64,000 nucleotides of DNA from Oscillatoria sp. FACHB-1407 (GTDB lineage Bacteria; Cyanobacteriota; Cyanobacteriia; Elainellales; Elainellaceae). Location of the stretch: NCBI RefSeq assembly GCF_014697545.1, contig NZ_JACJSA010000005.1:310001-374000 (forward strand), read 5' to 3'. Shown here in pieces: positions 9,139 through 18,227 of this stretch. The position numbers and the translations under genes are program-made. The number at the start of each line of letters is the position of its first letter. Within the stretch, counting starts at the first letter, position 1. The notes under the pieces were generated by a model. It searched no databases and was not told the origin of the DNA. It was given only the letters and a program-made list of their open reading frames with translations.

Positions 9139-9859
9139 TGAGGCGCATCCTCCTTTCCAATCTCTCCGCTGCGAGGCTCAAACCCATAACCATAATGTAA
9201 TAAATCGCTCCAGCAAAAATCAGCGGCTCGAAATAGATAAATTTTTCAGCTGCGACGATCGAACTACGCCGCAAGATATCTAAAACCCCAATCACAGACA
9301 CCAGAGCCGAATCTTTGAGCAAAGCAATGCTCTCGTTGACCAGTGCAGGCAAAATGTTTTTAAACGCTTGAGGCAAAATGATATCCCACATCATTTGTGG
9401 GTAGGGCACCCCCAGCGACATCGAAGCTTCGCGCTGTCCTTTGTCAACTGCTAGAATGCCACCCCGAATCGTTTCTGAACTGTAAGCTGCCGAGTTGAGC
9501 GCGAAGGTAATCACTCCCGCTTCGAGGGCAGAGATGGTGTATCCCAACAATTGAGGCGTTGCGTAGTACACCAACGAAAGCTGCAAAATCAGCGGAGTAC
9601 CTCTAAAAATTGAGGTGTAAGCGACCGCAAAAGCATTGAGCACAGGAACACCTGTGATTTTGAGGAGTGAGAGCACCGTCCCCCAGGTAAACCCAAAGAA
9701 TGCGGACAACAACGTAAATTGTAGTGTGACTAGAATCCCCTGCAAGATAAAAGGAATCGAGGGGACAATTTTAGTGAAGTCAAGATTTAGACCACGCTGT
9801 ACCTGATCAGATGCCACTTGAGACAGGAGCGTAATCCAATCGAACGATAAAAACTCCAT
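9131..9859 (-). CDS. glnP: Polar amino acid ABC transporter, permease subunit
   Basis: A 242-residue inner-membrane permease of the HisMQ/GlnP family. It has an N-terminal amphipathic stretch, about five transmembrane segments, and the diagnostic [10 protein letters not shown] motif near residue 88. The EAA loop ([19 protein letters not shown], followed by MSLGV) contacts the ATPase. It acts as a dimer with GlnQ. The gene is followed by the ATPase with an eight-base overlap and preceded by the binding-protein gene after 171 bases, giving the order binding protein-permease-ATPase on the minus strand. Confidence 0.9.
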   Translation of the reverse strand: MEFLSFDWITLLSQVASDQVQRGLNLDFTKIVPSIPFILQGILVTLQFTLLSAFFGFTWGTVLSLLKITGVPVLNAFAVAYTSIFRGTPLILQLSLVYYATPQLLGYTISALEAGVITFALNSAAYSSETIRGGILAVDKGQREASMSLGVPYPQMMWDIILPQAFKNILPALVNESIALLKDSALVSVIGVLDILRRSSIVAAEKFIYFEPLIFAGAIYYIMVMGLSLAAERLERRMRLSD

Positions 9860-10030
9860 GAGTTGGATTCTAAATGTGAATTAATGTGTCAAACGTAAAA
9901 ATGACGCTAATGCAGATTAGCGCAGAGCGATCGCCCATAGATGTAGCGAATGTAGCTTCAAATGTTGAATGGGGTCGGATCCCCAGAACTTCCTGAATTC
10001 CAGGGATCTCGATCCTCCGATTAGATTCGT

Positions 10031-10855
10031 TTAGCTAGCGGGTGCAGCTTGCTGGTCACCAAACCACTTTGTGACTAGTTTGTCAATTTCGCCACTGTCG
10101 ATCATCTGAGTCAGAACGGGGTCAAACTTGGCTACTAACTCGGAGCCTTTGGGGAAGGCGATCGCCGAGCCTGCCGGACCGCTTGGAGGAATTGTGTTGA
10201 ACTCAAGATCGGGGTTTGCTTCGATGTAACCTTGAGCAACGGTATTTTCTACGATGGCAGCGTCAATCCGTCCAGCTTTGAGTTCCTGGATGATCTCGTT
10301 AATCCGGTTGAGGGGGACTACGTTCGCACCCTCAATTTCACCTGCGGCTTCCTCCTGAATCGAGCCTAGCTGTACGCCAACTCGCTTCCCTGAGAGACTT
10401 GTAGTATCTGCCAAATTGCTACCAGTCTTCGCCACAATAGTATTTTGAGCCGTGTAATAGATTTGAGAAAAGTCAGCGTTTTGTTTGCGTTCCTCAGTCG
10501 GGGTCATGCCTGCCATGACAAAATCAGCCCGTCCAGACTGCAACGCCGGAATTAAGCCGTTAAAGTCAATGTTGTTGATTTCTAAGCCGTAACCCAACTG
10601 ACTGGTGATGTAGTTCGCGATATCAACATCAAACCCAACAATTTTTTCTTCACCACCCGATGTATCAATAAATTCATAGGGGGGGTAGTCTGCTGAGGTT
10701 GCCATAACCAACGTCTCGGCAGGTGATGCAGCAGGAGAAGTACCAGCAGCAGGGCTTGCAGTGTCAGTGGGCTGTTGGGAACCACATCCAGCCACAATCA
10801 CTACTGTTAAAAGAGCACTGAACAAAGCGGTAAACAAATACTTTAGTCGTTTCAT
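10031..10855 (-). CDS. glnH: Polar amino acid ABC transporter, substrate-binding lipoprotein
   Basis: A 274-residue family 3 solute-binding protein. The N-terminus is a lipoprotein signal (hydrophobic 8-20, lipobox VAGC with Cys24), followed by a Thr/Ser/Ala-rich linker of about 25 residues. The mature part has the family hallmarks: VMATSADYPPYEF, GFDVDIANYI, FVMAGMTPTEERKQNADFS and GSAIAFPKG. It should sit on the outer face of the plasma membrane and deliver an amino acid to GlnP/GlnQ. The 363-base region to the divergent sugar permease gene holds its promoter. No strong ribosome site is visible. The ligand cannot be assigned by eye. Confidence 0.9.
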   Translation of the reverse strand: MKRLKYLFTALFSALLTVVIVAGCGSQQPTDTASPAAGTSPAASPAETLVMATSADYPPYEFIDTSGGEEKIVGFDVDIANYITSQLGYGLEINNIDFNGLIPALQSGRADFVMAGMTPTEERKQNADFSQIYYTAQNTIVAKTGSNLADTTSLSGKRVGVQLGSIQEEAAGEIEGANVVPLNRINEIIQELKAGRIDAAIVENTVAQGYIEANPDLEFNTIPPSGPAGSAIAFPKGSELVAKFDPVLTQMIDSGEIDKLVTKWFGDQQAAPAS

Positions 10856-11218
10856 TGTTGTGGATCGATGAAGGAACTTGCTTGAAGTTTGAACAGAATT
10901 AAATTCGACCGAATTAAAAAGCAGTAAGCGGGGGCGAGGAAACAGGATAACAGCTTTTTAAGTTTTTGTGTTGCTGTAGATAAACAGCACTGAAATTGAT
11001 ATTGCCAGTAACAGCAAAAAATAATGTAGTGTATTTGCCGTAAATATACGTCTCCTACCTAATTTTCAACTAAAGAAAATATCAATCGAACTCATAACAC
11101 AGACTGGTGTAATCCTAATCACACTAATAGAGTTATGTTCAAAGATAGAGAGGCAATTGAACCTCCTACGAGAGAATGATCTTTAATCAGAAATCAGAAA
11201 AGGTTTGTATTTCTTGAC
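10856..11218. promoter_or_regulatory. Divergent promoter region between amino acid and sugar transporter genes
   Basis: An AT-rich 363-base spacer between divergent transporter genes, so it must hold at least two promoters. I looked for a nitrogen-control (NtcA-type GTA-N8-TAC) site. Only an imperfect GTAATCCTAATCAC at about 11110 was seen, which is too weak to claim. No repeat elements are present, unlike most other gaps in this window. Confidence 0.4.
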
Positions 11219-12112
11219 ATGCGTGGGCAATTGCAACGGCACACTCAAGAGAGCTTAGTCGGGTATGGATTTATGGCACCCACACTGATTGTTCTGGGAA
11301 CGTTTGTGGTGTTGCCGATTGTTTACGCCATTTTTCTGTCTTTCCAAAAAGTGCAGCTTTTAGGCGAGATCGATTACGAATTCGTCGGTTTTCGCAACTT
11401 TGCGCGATTAGTCGAGGACGATCGCATCTGGATCGCGCTGCAAAACACGGTGGAATACGTGGCGATCGTAGTTCCAGCACAAACGCTGTTGGCTCTGGGG
11501 TTAGCCGTAACGCTCAATTCTGGAATTCGCGGAAAAGGCTGGTGGCGGGTGATTTACTTCATCCCCACAGTCACCTCATCAGCCGTGCTGACGCTGATTT
11601 TTATGTGGCTTTACAACACCAACGGGCTGCTCAACGATGCTCTGGCGTTTGTGGGGTTGCCAACCTACAACTGGTTAGGCGATCCGGCGATCGCCCTCAG
11701 AGGCATCATGCTGATGAATATCTGGTCTACGGCTCCCTATTTCATGGTGATCTATCTGGCCGCCCTGCAAGACATTCCCCGGACGGTGTATGAAGCCGCC
11801 GATATTGACGGAGCGGGCGAGTGGCAAAAGTTTTGGCATATCACCCTGCCACTGCTGAAGCCTGTCACCTTTTTTGTGGTCACAATGGGCGTGATTGGCA
11901 CGTTTCAACTGTTTGACCAGTCCTACATTTTCTCCAATGGCACAGGAGGTCCCAATAATTCGACCCTGACAGTGGTATTGCTGATTTATCAAGCGGTGTT
12001 CCGCAATTTGCAGTTGGGCTATGGGGCAGCGATCGCCTTCCTATTAGCTGCTGTCATCATTGCGGCAACTCTGTTGCAACGTCGGCTATTTCGGGAGGAG
12101 CAGCGTGGTTAA
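11219..12112 (+). CDS. Sugar-type ABC transporter permease (MalF/UgpA-like)
   Basis: A 297-residue binding-protein-dependent transport permease with six transmembrane segments. The EAA loop near residues 193-215 (YEAADIDGAGEWQKFWHITLP) is characteristic of carbohydrate uptake type 1 permeases. It lacks the long periplasmic loop of E. coli MalF. The downstream permease overlaps it by eight bases, so the two form a translationally coupled heterodimer pair. No ATPase or binding protein of this class lies nearby; a shared MsiK/MalK-like ATPase encoded elsewhere is inferred. The ATG at 11219 has no clear ribosome site. Confidence 0.85.
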   Translation: MRGQLQRHTQESLVGYGFMAPTLIVLGTFVVLPIVYAIFLSFQKVQLLGEIDYEFVGFRNFARLVEDDRIWIALQNTVEYVAIVVPAQTLLALGLAVTLNSGIRGKGWWRVIYFIPTVTSSAVLTLIFMWLYNTNGLLNDALAFVGLPTYNWLGDPAIALRGIMLMNIWSTAPYFMVIYLAALQDIPRTVYEAADIDGAGEWQKFWHITLPLLKPVTFFVVTMGVIGTFQLFDQSYIFSNGTGGPNNSTLTVVLLIYQAVFRNLQLGYGAAIAFLLAAVIIAATLLQRRLFREEQRG

Positions 12113-13004
12113 AACTCCAATCGTTCGACCTCAGCAAAGGGCGATCGCTGCTCGCCGTTCTCCTTCTGCTCCCGCTCAATCGGGTGCCGGAATTTGGCTC
12201 AAGCTATTGGTATATGTCGGGCTGGTTGTCTACGCTGTGCTGACGCTGATCCCGTTTCTCTGGGCGTTATCTGCTTCCTTCAAGCCATTGTCGGAGATTG
12301 CCAGTGGAGAACCTAATTTCTTACCGCAGCAGTTCACCCTCGAAAACTACCGCTATATCTTTCAAGAGCCGTTGTTTTTGCGCTGGTTGTTGAATAGTTT
12401 GGCGATCGCCGTGAGTGTCACCGTTTGCAATCTGCTGTTTAACTCGATGGCAGGCTATGCTCTGGCGCGATTGCGCTTTCGCGGCAGGCAGTTCTGGTTT
12501 TTCCTGATCCTGGCCGTGCTCGCCATTCCAGCGCAAATCACCCTGATCCCCACATTCCTGATTCTCAAAACGCTGGGTTGGCTCAACTCTTATCAGGGCA
12601 TGATTGTTCCGGGAATGGTCAACGCCACGTTCATCTTCATGATGCGACAGTTTTTCATCAACTTCCCCCGTGAATTAGAGGAAGCCGCTCAACTCGATGG
12701 CTTGACCCGGTTTGGCATCTTTTGGCGCATTGTCCTACCTTTGGCGAAACCTGCCCTCGCGGCTCAAGCGATCTTTGTCTTTATGGGCAGTTGGAATAAC
12801 TTTTTGATGCCTGTGGCCATCCTGTTTGATCCAGAAATGTTCACCTTACCGCTGGGCTTAAACAGCTTTAAGGGCACCTACATCAGCTACTGGAATTACA
12901 TCATGGCAGCCTCTATGGTCTTCACCCTACCTGCACTGGCAATCTACGCCTTTTTCAACCGTTACTTCATCGAAGGCGTAACCTTTACCGGGGGGAAGGG
13001 ATGA
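12105..13004 (+). CDS. Sugar-type ABC transporter permease (MalG/UgpE-like)
   Basis: A 299-residue permease with six predicted transmembrane segments and the EAA motif EEAAQLDGLTRFGIFWRIVLP, typical of MalG-type partners. I chose GTG at 12105 because GGGAGGAG lies just upstream (12093-12100). A longer reading from 12060 would begin inside the previous gene without a ribosome site. It partners with the permease at 11219-12112. The substrate is unknown; in cyanobacteria such pairs import sugars or osmolytes such as glucosylglycerol, trehalose or sucrose. The gene is followed by a heptamer-rich region convergent with lnt. Confidence 0.85.
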   Translation: MVKTPIVRPQQRAIAARRSPSAPAQSGAGIWLKLLVYVGLVVYAVLTLIPFLWALSASFKPLSEIASGEPNFLPQQFTLENYRYIFQEPLFLRWLLNSLAIAVSVTVCNLLFNSMAGYALARLRFRGRQFWFFLILAVLAIPAQITLIPTFLILKTLGWLNSYQGMIVPGMVNATFIFMMRQFFINFPRELEEAAQLDGLTRFGIFWRIVLPLAKPALAAQAIFVFMGSWNNFLMPVAILFDPEMFTLPLGLNSFKGTYISYWNYIMAASMVFTLPALAIYAFFNRYFIEGVTFTGGKG

Positions 13005-13009
13005 CGGAA

Positions 13010-13128
13010 GAGAGAAGAAGGAAGAGAGAAAAAGGAAGGATGAAGGCTAAGGGATAAGAGGGGGGAAAGAAGGATGAAGGATGAGAGAGGAAAAGAAGGA
13101 TAAAGGCTAAAGGATAAAGGCTAAAGGT
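13010..13128. repeat. Degenerate heptamer array (AAGGATG-type)
   Basis: Purine-rich tandem units of AAGGATGA, AAGGCTAA and AAGGATAA follow the stop of the sugar permease gene. A complementary pyrimidine array (CATCCTT units) lies at 13255-13313, overlapping the end of lnt. The two arrays face each other across about 125 bases, so transcripts from either side could fold into a long hairpin in this convergent gap. Confidence 0.7.
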
Positions 13129-13254
13129 GTTGCTGATCTTGGGGATGAATGAGCCGCGAGCAAGATGCTCGCACTGGTTGAGATGATTTGCCTAAAAGGA
13201 GGGTGGGCGTCTCGCTCACGCCTGTATCAGGAAAGCCATCCCGCTATTCAGTTC

Positions 13255-13313
13255 TTCTTTCTTCTTTTTTCTCTCTTCTTTCTTATCCTTCATCCTTCAT
13301 CCTTCATCCTTTT
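13255..13313. repeat. Heptamer array overlapping the 3' end of lnt
   Basis: Pyrimidine-rich units (CTTCTTT, then four CATCCTT units). Read on the minus strand they supply the last codons and stop of lnt (RMKDEG then TGA). Related arrays lie at 13010-13128, 17265-17312 and 51985-52030. Confidence 0.7.
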
Positions 13314-14894
13314 AATCAACACCCCTCCCGCGATCGCCAACAGCATTGGTGTCAACCAATCCCCCCAGCGGACAAAGAGCGTTTGGGTTTGGCGACGATA
13401 GATAGTGGCGACGTAAGTCTCGTAGGTTCTAAAGCCAGAGATCCAGATCGTCCTGCCGTGGGGATCAACGAGTCCTGAGAAGCCTGTGTTGGTAGCACGC
13501 ACCGCCCAGCGATCGCTCTCAATGGCTCGCATCACATCCTGAGCGTGGTGTTGCGCCATCATTGCGGCTCCATAGGGGTCATTGTTGGAGGCGGTGAGAA
13601 TAAATTGACCTCCTGCTGCTGCCTGATCTCGAAAGATGTAGGCAAAGGCGGAGTCAAAGCAAATTCCGGCGATCGCCCTACCAAAGGGAGTGTCAATGTG
13701 TTGGTTGCGAGAGCCGGGGATCATCGATAGCTCAACGGGCGACAAGCGACTGATGACTCTACCCAGGATCGGTTCAAAGGGCAGGTATTCCCCCAGTGGA
13801 ACGGGTTTAATTTTGTCGTAGCGACTGATAATTTCGCCTGTGCCTGATAGAGTGAACAGGCTCTGCGTCACTTTGCCGTTTTCTAATCCAGGGGTGCCAA
13901 TCCAGACCGGGACTCCTTCTTGCAAAATCGTTTGGTAGAAGGGATCGCGCGACCGATTCATGCCCATCCAGAAATAGGGGAATGCGCCTTCGGGCATGAG
14001 TACGGCATCAACTCCCTGAGCAGCGAGCGAACGATAACCGTCGGTATAAGCGGTGACGGCACGACGAATGCCCTCCTCAAACAGTTTGATGCGAGTGGGA
14101 ATGTTGCCCTGAATGATACCAATGCTGAGTTGCGAGTTGGGAGATTCTACTAAAGGACGGGTGTAGAGCCATGCCCCGATGCCATGTAGCGTGAGGAAGA
14201 GCGTTAGGGCGATCGCCAATAACCCTTTTGTCCGACTTCTTGAAGAACTTGAGTAAGACAGCCAGGCTTCTGCCAGCAACCCATTGATGGCAACGATCGC
14301 CCCCGTAACGGCATTCGGTCCAGAGACTTGCCCCAGATGCAAAATCAGCAGATCGTGAGGGCTTTGTGTCAGCGAAAGAGATGTCCACCACAGCGCAGAC
14401 TGGCTCCAGAGTCCTTCGGTCAGGCACCACAACGCCGTACCCAGCAAGACCGATAGCAGTGGCAACCCTACCGATAGGTTGGATGTATCGCCGTAAGGTA
14501 GCCCCACCTTTCCACGTCGGAGGCAAAAGCGAAAGCTCCACCCCCAGAAACTGACCAACGCCCCACCCCAGAGGGTGATACACCCCCAGGCAAATAGCGC
14601 GATCGCTACACTCGCTAACCAGGGCACACCCATCCAGGTGAGGGGATGCAAATCGCGAATCCAGGCGATGCCCACACCGTGAAAGCCAAAGCCCCACAGC
14701 AGAGGATAGAGCCAGACCCGTTTGAACTTGATACTAGAGTCGATTGCCTGTGTCCGAATCAATACCCATAGGGGAACTAACGCCACCCATGCCAACCACC
14801 AGACGTTGCCTGGGGCGACGGTTAACCCCATCAAAGCCCCACTACCAAAGGCGATCGCCAGTTTTGTGGGTGAGTTCAACGATTTTGCGATCAC
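13290..14894 (-). CDS. lnt: Apolipoprotein N-acyltransferase
   Basis: A 534-residue membrane protein that transfers a fatty acid to the N-terminal cysteine of lipoproteins. Residues 1-245 hold about six to eight transmembrane segments; residues 255-510 form a nitrilase (CN_hydrolase) domain. The catalytic triad is visible: Glu302 in MPEGAFPYF, Lys361 in YDKIKPVPLGEY and Cys412 in GICFDS. A last hydrophobic segment near 512-527 follows. The GTG start lies 11 bases after the stop of the kinase gene, and its AAGGG ribosome site overlaps that stop, so the two genes are co-transcribed. The last residues (RMKDEG) come from heptamer repeats. Confidence 0.92.
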   Translation of the reverse strand: MIAKSLNSPTKLAIAFGSGALMGLTVAPGNVWWLAWVALVPLWVLIRTQAIDSSIKFKRVWLYPLLWGFGFHGVGIAWIRDLHPLTWMGVPWLASVAIALFAWGCITLWGGALVSFWGWSFRFCLRRGKVGLPYGDTSNLSVGLPLLSVLLGTALWCLTEGLWSQSALWWTSLSLTQSPHDLLILHLGQVSGPNAVTGAIVAINGLLAEAWLSYSSSSRSRTKGLLAIALTLFLTLHGIGAWLYTRPLVESPNSQLSIGIIQGNIPTRIKLFEEGIRRAVTAYTDGYRSLAAQGVDAVLMPEGAFPYFWMGMNRSRDPFYQTILQEGVPVWIGTPGLENGKVTQSLFTLSGTGEIISRYDKIKPVPLGEYLPFEPILGRVISRLSPVELSMIPGSRNQHIDTPFGRAIAGICFDSAFAYIFRDQAAAGGQFILTASNNDPYGAAMMAQHHAQDVMRAIESDRWAVRATNTGFSGLVDPHGRTIWISGFRTYETYVATIYRRQTQTLFVRWGDWLTPMLLAIAGGVLIKRMKDEG

Positions 14895-14905
14895 AGGTCA
14901 CACCC

Positions 14906-16690
14906 TTAATGCAAGTCGGCTTCCCAAACAGCAATGTAAATGCGATCGCGATTATTGCGTTCAATAATGCCTTCCAGTCCGTTCGATTCAAAGGTGTAGC
15001 GATTCGAGTCACGTTCTCGCACCCGTTTTAATGCATCCTCCACGTCTTCTGTTAATCGTCCGCCCAACATGCCATTGAGTGTGACTTGCATCGTCAACGG
15101 ATCGACCGATTGAGCAAAGGAGGCTTCGCTCTGACGCACTCGACTCGTATCGCGATCGTAGATGTAAGCCAGCGTCACTTTGTTGGGAATGACATCATAC
15201 AGAGCCGTGCGAGTGTTGCGCCAGTAGCCATCTCCAGCGCGATTGGGTTCGCCCAACAATCCGACAATTTCATCTTCGCTTGTCCCAACGGGTACTCCTG
15301 GAATACTCGGACGCTCTGAGCCATTGCCACGCTCTGGTTCCGGTTGGGGTTCATTCTTTTCTGAATTCTCGGACGGGTTGTCTTCCTCCACTGAGATCGG
15401 TCCCAGCGAGGGTGGAGGAACAACCTCCGGTTCTGAGGGGCTTTCCTCTGGGCTGGCCTCTGGCGAAGGCACTTCCTCAGGTTGCTCAACAGACGGTAAT
15501 TCACTCTCTGGAGAGGGCAGTGGGTCTGGGGAGAGAGCCGTTTCGGGCACCTGCCGGGTCTGATTCCAAACGGCAGCGATCGCCGCAATCGCAATCGACG
15601 CAATCACAACCAATCCCAAAATGACAAACAGCGATCGCGAAGGACCACGCCGTGCCGGAGCAACAGGCGATGTTCGTTGCACTGGGGGAGCCGGAGGAGC
15701 CGGGGAAATCGGCGTCGGAGAAACCGGGGGCGTCGGCTGAGGCGCACGGGGAGCGATCGCTACTGTTGCCATATGAGAAACCGGATCGGCAACCGGAGCA
15801 GGAACCGCTGCATTGGCTCCGTTGGCTCCATTCCCTCCATTCAGGGCATCGAGGAGTTGAGGCGCAACCGCTACAGAATCCGCACTGGGTAACAACGCTA
15901 GCCAATCCGCAACTGTTTGTGGGCGATATTTCACCTCGACTGCCATGCCCCGCATCACAGCCTGGTTGATCGCGGCACTGAGCTCTGGGCGAAGATCGCG
16001 GGGAGCAGGCATGGGTTGGCGATCGCGCAAAATTGCCGCCACCGGAACATAGGCCGTCAACAGCGTATAGAGTGTTGCTGCCAGGGCATAGACATCCGTT
16101 GCGGGAGTGCGTTTCTCATGGGAGATGTATTGCTCCACCGGAGCATAGCCCGTTGAGATAATGCTGGTGTGAGTCTGAGCAACACCGGGGGTAAACTCTC
16201 GCGCAATGCCAAAGTCGATTAAGACGACCTCCTGCGTCCCCTGCCGCAAAACAATGTTTTGGGGCTTCACGTCCCGATGCAACATACCGTTTTGATGCAC
16301 CACTTGCAGGGCTGCCCCAATCTGCAGAATGTAATGGATGGCGATCGCTTCAGAAAGGGGGCGATCGGGCATCACTAATGCCTCCAGGGTTTGACCCGGA
16401 ATATAGTCCATCACCAGGTAGGGAATGCCTTCTTCCATAAAGAAATCATTCACCCGCACAATGTTGGGATGGATGCAGAGTGCCAGTCGTCGCCCCTCAT
16501 CCTGGAATTGCTGCACCAGGCGCGGAAACTGGGGGTCTTGCTGATTTGCCTGGTTCAGCGTTTTGATAACGACAATCTGCCCCAAATAGTGGTGGGTTGC
16601 CTTAAACGTGATGCCAAATCCACCCTGTCCCAATACCTGATCCAGGGTATATTTTCCACCTTGCAGCGTCTTGCCCACGGACGTGTTCAT
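14906..16690 (-). CDS. Membrane-anchored serine/threonine protein kinase
   Basis: A 594-residue Hanks-type kinase. The kinase domain covers residues 14-268: glycine loop GQGGFGITF (21-29), Lys43 in [14 protein letters not shown] (138-145), DFG (159-161), and APVEQY in the activation/P+1 region. A Pro/Ala-rich linker (315-350) leads to one transmembrane segment (354-375), then a Pro/Glu/Ser-rich stretch and a C-terminal domain (470-594) that should lie outside the cytoplasm. That domain starts [17 protein letters not shown] and resembles small SmpA/BamE-like or similar sensor modules, but I cannot assign it firmly. The lnt gene follows 11 bases later, so the pair is an operon. Its ligand and substrates are unknown. 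Confidence 0.9.
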   Translation of the reverse strand: MNTSVGKTLQGGKYTLDQVLGQGGFGITFKATHHYLGQIVVIKTLNQANQQDPQFPRLVQQFQDEGRRLALCIHPNIVRVNDFFMEEGIPYLVMDYIPGQTLEALVMPDRPLSEAIAIHYILQIGAALQVVHQNGMLHRDVKPQNIVLRQGTQEVVLIDFGIAREFTPGVAQTHTSIISTGYAPVEQYISHEKRTPATDVYALAATLYTLLTAYVPVAAILRDRQPMPAPRDLRPELSAAINQAVMRGMAVEVKYRPQTVADWLALLPSADSVAVAPQLLDALNGGNGANGANAAVPAPVADPVSHMATVAIAPRAPQPTPPVSPTPISPAPPAPPVQRTSPVAPARRGPSRSLFVILGLVVIASIAIAAIAAVWNQTRQVPETALSPDPLPSPESELPSVEQPEEVPSPEASPEESPSEPEVVPPPSLGPISVEEDNPSENSEKNEPQPEPERGNGSERPSIPGVPVGTSEDEIVGLLGEPNRAGDGYWRNTRTALYDVIPNKVTLAYIYDRDTSRVRQSEASFAQSVDPLTMQVTLNGMLGGRLTEDVEDALKRVRERDSNRYTFESNGLEGIIERNNRDRIYIAVWEADLH

Positions 16691-16764
16691 GATCTACTGA
16701 TGTAGCTAATGCTCTCCAAAGCTTAGCATTTCAGGCTTCATCGCTTCAGCAAATCCGTCTTGTG

Positions 16765-17262
16765 TTAGAGACGATAGTAGCGTTGTACCTCTTCTAATGG
16801 AACGCTCCAGAGGTGCTCTGGTTCCCAGCGATCCACATCAAAGCTCGATCGCCGACCGCGATCGTAGGCATTCCACAGACGAGTTTTCACCATCTGCCAC
16901 GAAGGATGTTGGTGAGCGATCGCGTTTAGCAACCCCAACCCTAAGACAAGATGCACCGGGCGAAACTTTGACCCCAGTAAAAACGCTTGAACCTCAGCTT
17001 CGCCAATGGGGTCAGTGCCGTAACCCGTCAACACATGGATGCCATCGTGTAATTGCTTGCGGCGAGGTCCAGTGGTGAAGGGAGCCAGATGATGGCGATC
17101 GAGTGACTCCGCCCAGGCGTGACCCAGCGTACCTACCGGGAGCGATCGCAACTCCTCTAAATTGACAAACGGCGGAACACTAGCCCCCAGAGCATCAGAG
17201 AGGCGATCGATCAGATCGAGAAACCGTTGAACCTTGGTTGGTGAAGGCGGAGAGAAGAGCAT
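16765..17262 (-). CDS. Coq4-like protein
   Basis: A 165-residue protein with HDGIHVLTGYGTDPIGE, which fits the HDxxH-x11-E zinc-site signature of the Coq4 family (His72, Asp73, His76, Glu88 from this start). Coq4 acts in ubiquinone synthesis in mitochondria and proteobacteria. Cyanobacteria make plastoquinone, so the role here is uncertain and may concern quinone or isoprenoid handling. The longer frame starting at 17325 begins with MPHPDPVFFSLLFFSLL, which is merely translated GA-rich heptamer repeat. I therefore take the ATG at 17262, though no ribosome site is seen there. Confidence 0.7.
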   Translation of the reverse strand: MLFSPPSPTKVQRFLDLIDRLSDALGASVPPFVNLEELRSLPVGTLGHAWAESLDRHHLAPFTTGPRRKQLHDGIHVLTGYGTDPIGEAEVQAFLLGSKFRPVHLVLGLGLLNAIAHQHPSWQMVKTRLWNAYDRGRRSSFDVDRWEPEHLWSVPLEEVQRYYRL

Positions 17263-17264
17263 AG

Positions 17265-17312
17265 GAAAAAAAGAGAGAAGAGAGAAAAAAAGAAGAGAGA
17301 AAAAGACCGGGT
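17265..17312. repeat. Purine-rich AAGAGAG-type array upstream of the Coq4-like gene
   Basis: Short AAGAGAGAA units occupy the 5' side of the Coq4-like gene. They replace any recognisable ribosome site and add a spurious in-frame hydrophobic extension (FFSLLFFSLLSFF) if translated. Confidence 0.6.
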
Positions 17313-17424
17313 CGGGGTGCGGCATTTAGTCGGCAATTAATGAATAAGTTGCAAAGCCAAACTGCCAAATGCCACACCCTCACAAAACTGCCGATGCCAC
17401 ACCCCGTGAAATCCTGTTAAGCGA

Positions 17425-17458
17425 ATCTGTAGGGGCGTTTCGCGAAACGCCCTGATGA
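17425..17458. repeat. Family C core palindrome
   Basis: TGTAGGGGCGTTTCGCGAAA followed by CGCCC. This is the central palindrome of family C without the outer flanks seen at 6074 and 52061. Confidence 0.7.
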
Positions 17459-17486
17459 AAGCCTCGCGTTCCCCAGAAAATTGAGA

Positions 17487-18227
17487 TTACACAAAGGTAA
17501 ATCCACTATTGAAATCGGTAATGCTGACCCCAGCGACAACTCCAATCAGTTCAGGAGTTCCGCTTCCAGTCGCATTTTTGTAATAGATGCCCGTTCCAGC
17601 AAAGCCCAACTGCTCCGGCAGTGCCCCAACGGTGTAATTTTCAGCCGTCCCCTTGAGTTGAATTTTGTCTTGCGTGGGGTTAAAGTCCACAATCAGTGCA
17701 TAGTCGTTTAATCCCGGTGTAACGGAGTTGCCATCGTCATAAAAGACAGCTGAGGCATTTCCCAAAACAAAGGTGTCTTGTCCCCCACCGCCACAGAGAG
17801 TATCCACATCTCCCACGCCAAAATCGGTCGCCGTTGCCCCCGTCAGCGTATCGTTGCCTAATCCAGTCCAGATGACATCATTGCCGTCGGTGCCCGTCAC
17901 ATTGTCGTTGGTTCTGGGAAAGCGGGATGCTTGAGCAATATTTTGCAAGTCATAGAAGATGGTGCGAGCTTCAGTTGGGGTAACTCCAGCACTCTCGACG
18001 ACCTCTAAAACATCGCTGGCGATCGCCCTAAATTCAGTGCGGGTAATGGTGCGATCGCTAAAGGCAGCTTTCACACTTGCTTTAAGGTCTGCCACACTGC
18101 TCTCAGACGGAGCATTATCCACACTCGCCTGAACATCGCTGATCAATTTGCGGATATTTTGCTTCTGAATCTCAGACAGTCGAGCAGCACGTCGAGCATT
18201 AATACGGGCATTCGTTGCAGTAGCCAT
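17487..18227 (-). CDS. RTX calcium-binding protein with N-terminal helical domain
   Basis: A 246-residue protein. Residues 1-105 are helical (ARRAARLSEIQKQNIRKLI and later VEVVESAGVTPTEARTIFYDL). Residues 108-150 carry RTX nonapeptides (GTDGNDVIWTGLGNDTLTG, GGGGQDTFVLG), and the C-terminal part is a beta-rich domain with DFNPTQDKIQLKG, common in the tails of secreted RTX proteins. There is no signal peptide; type I secretion is inferred. AAGGAG upstream of the ATG at 18227 supports the start. No catalytic domain is seen, so it is probably a small surface or extracellular protein. Confidence 0.8.
   Translation of the reverse strand: MATATNARINARRAARLSEIQKQNIRKLISDVQASVDNAPSESSVADLKASVKAAFSDRTITRTEFRAIASDVLEVVESAGVTPTEARTIFYDLQNIAQASRFPRTNDNVTGTDGNDVIWTGLGNDTLTGATATDFGVGDVDTLCGGGGQDTFVLGNASAVFYDDGNSVTPGLNDYALIVDFNPTQDKIQLKGTAENYTVGALPEQLGFAGTGIYYKNATGSGTPELIGVVAGVSITDFNSGFTFV

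Noticed and set aside
11105-11125. Possible NtcA-like site upstream of the transporters
   Set aside because: GTAATCCTAATCAC differs from GTA-N8-TAC in the right half, and no properly spaced -10 box was seen.
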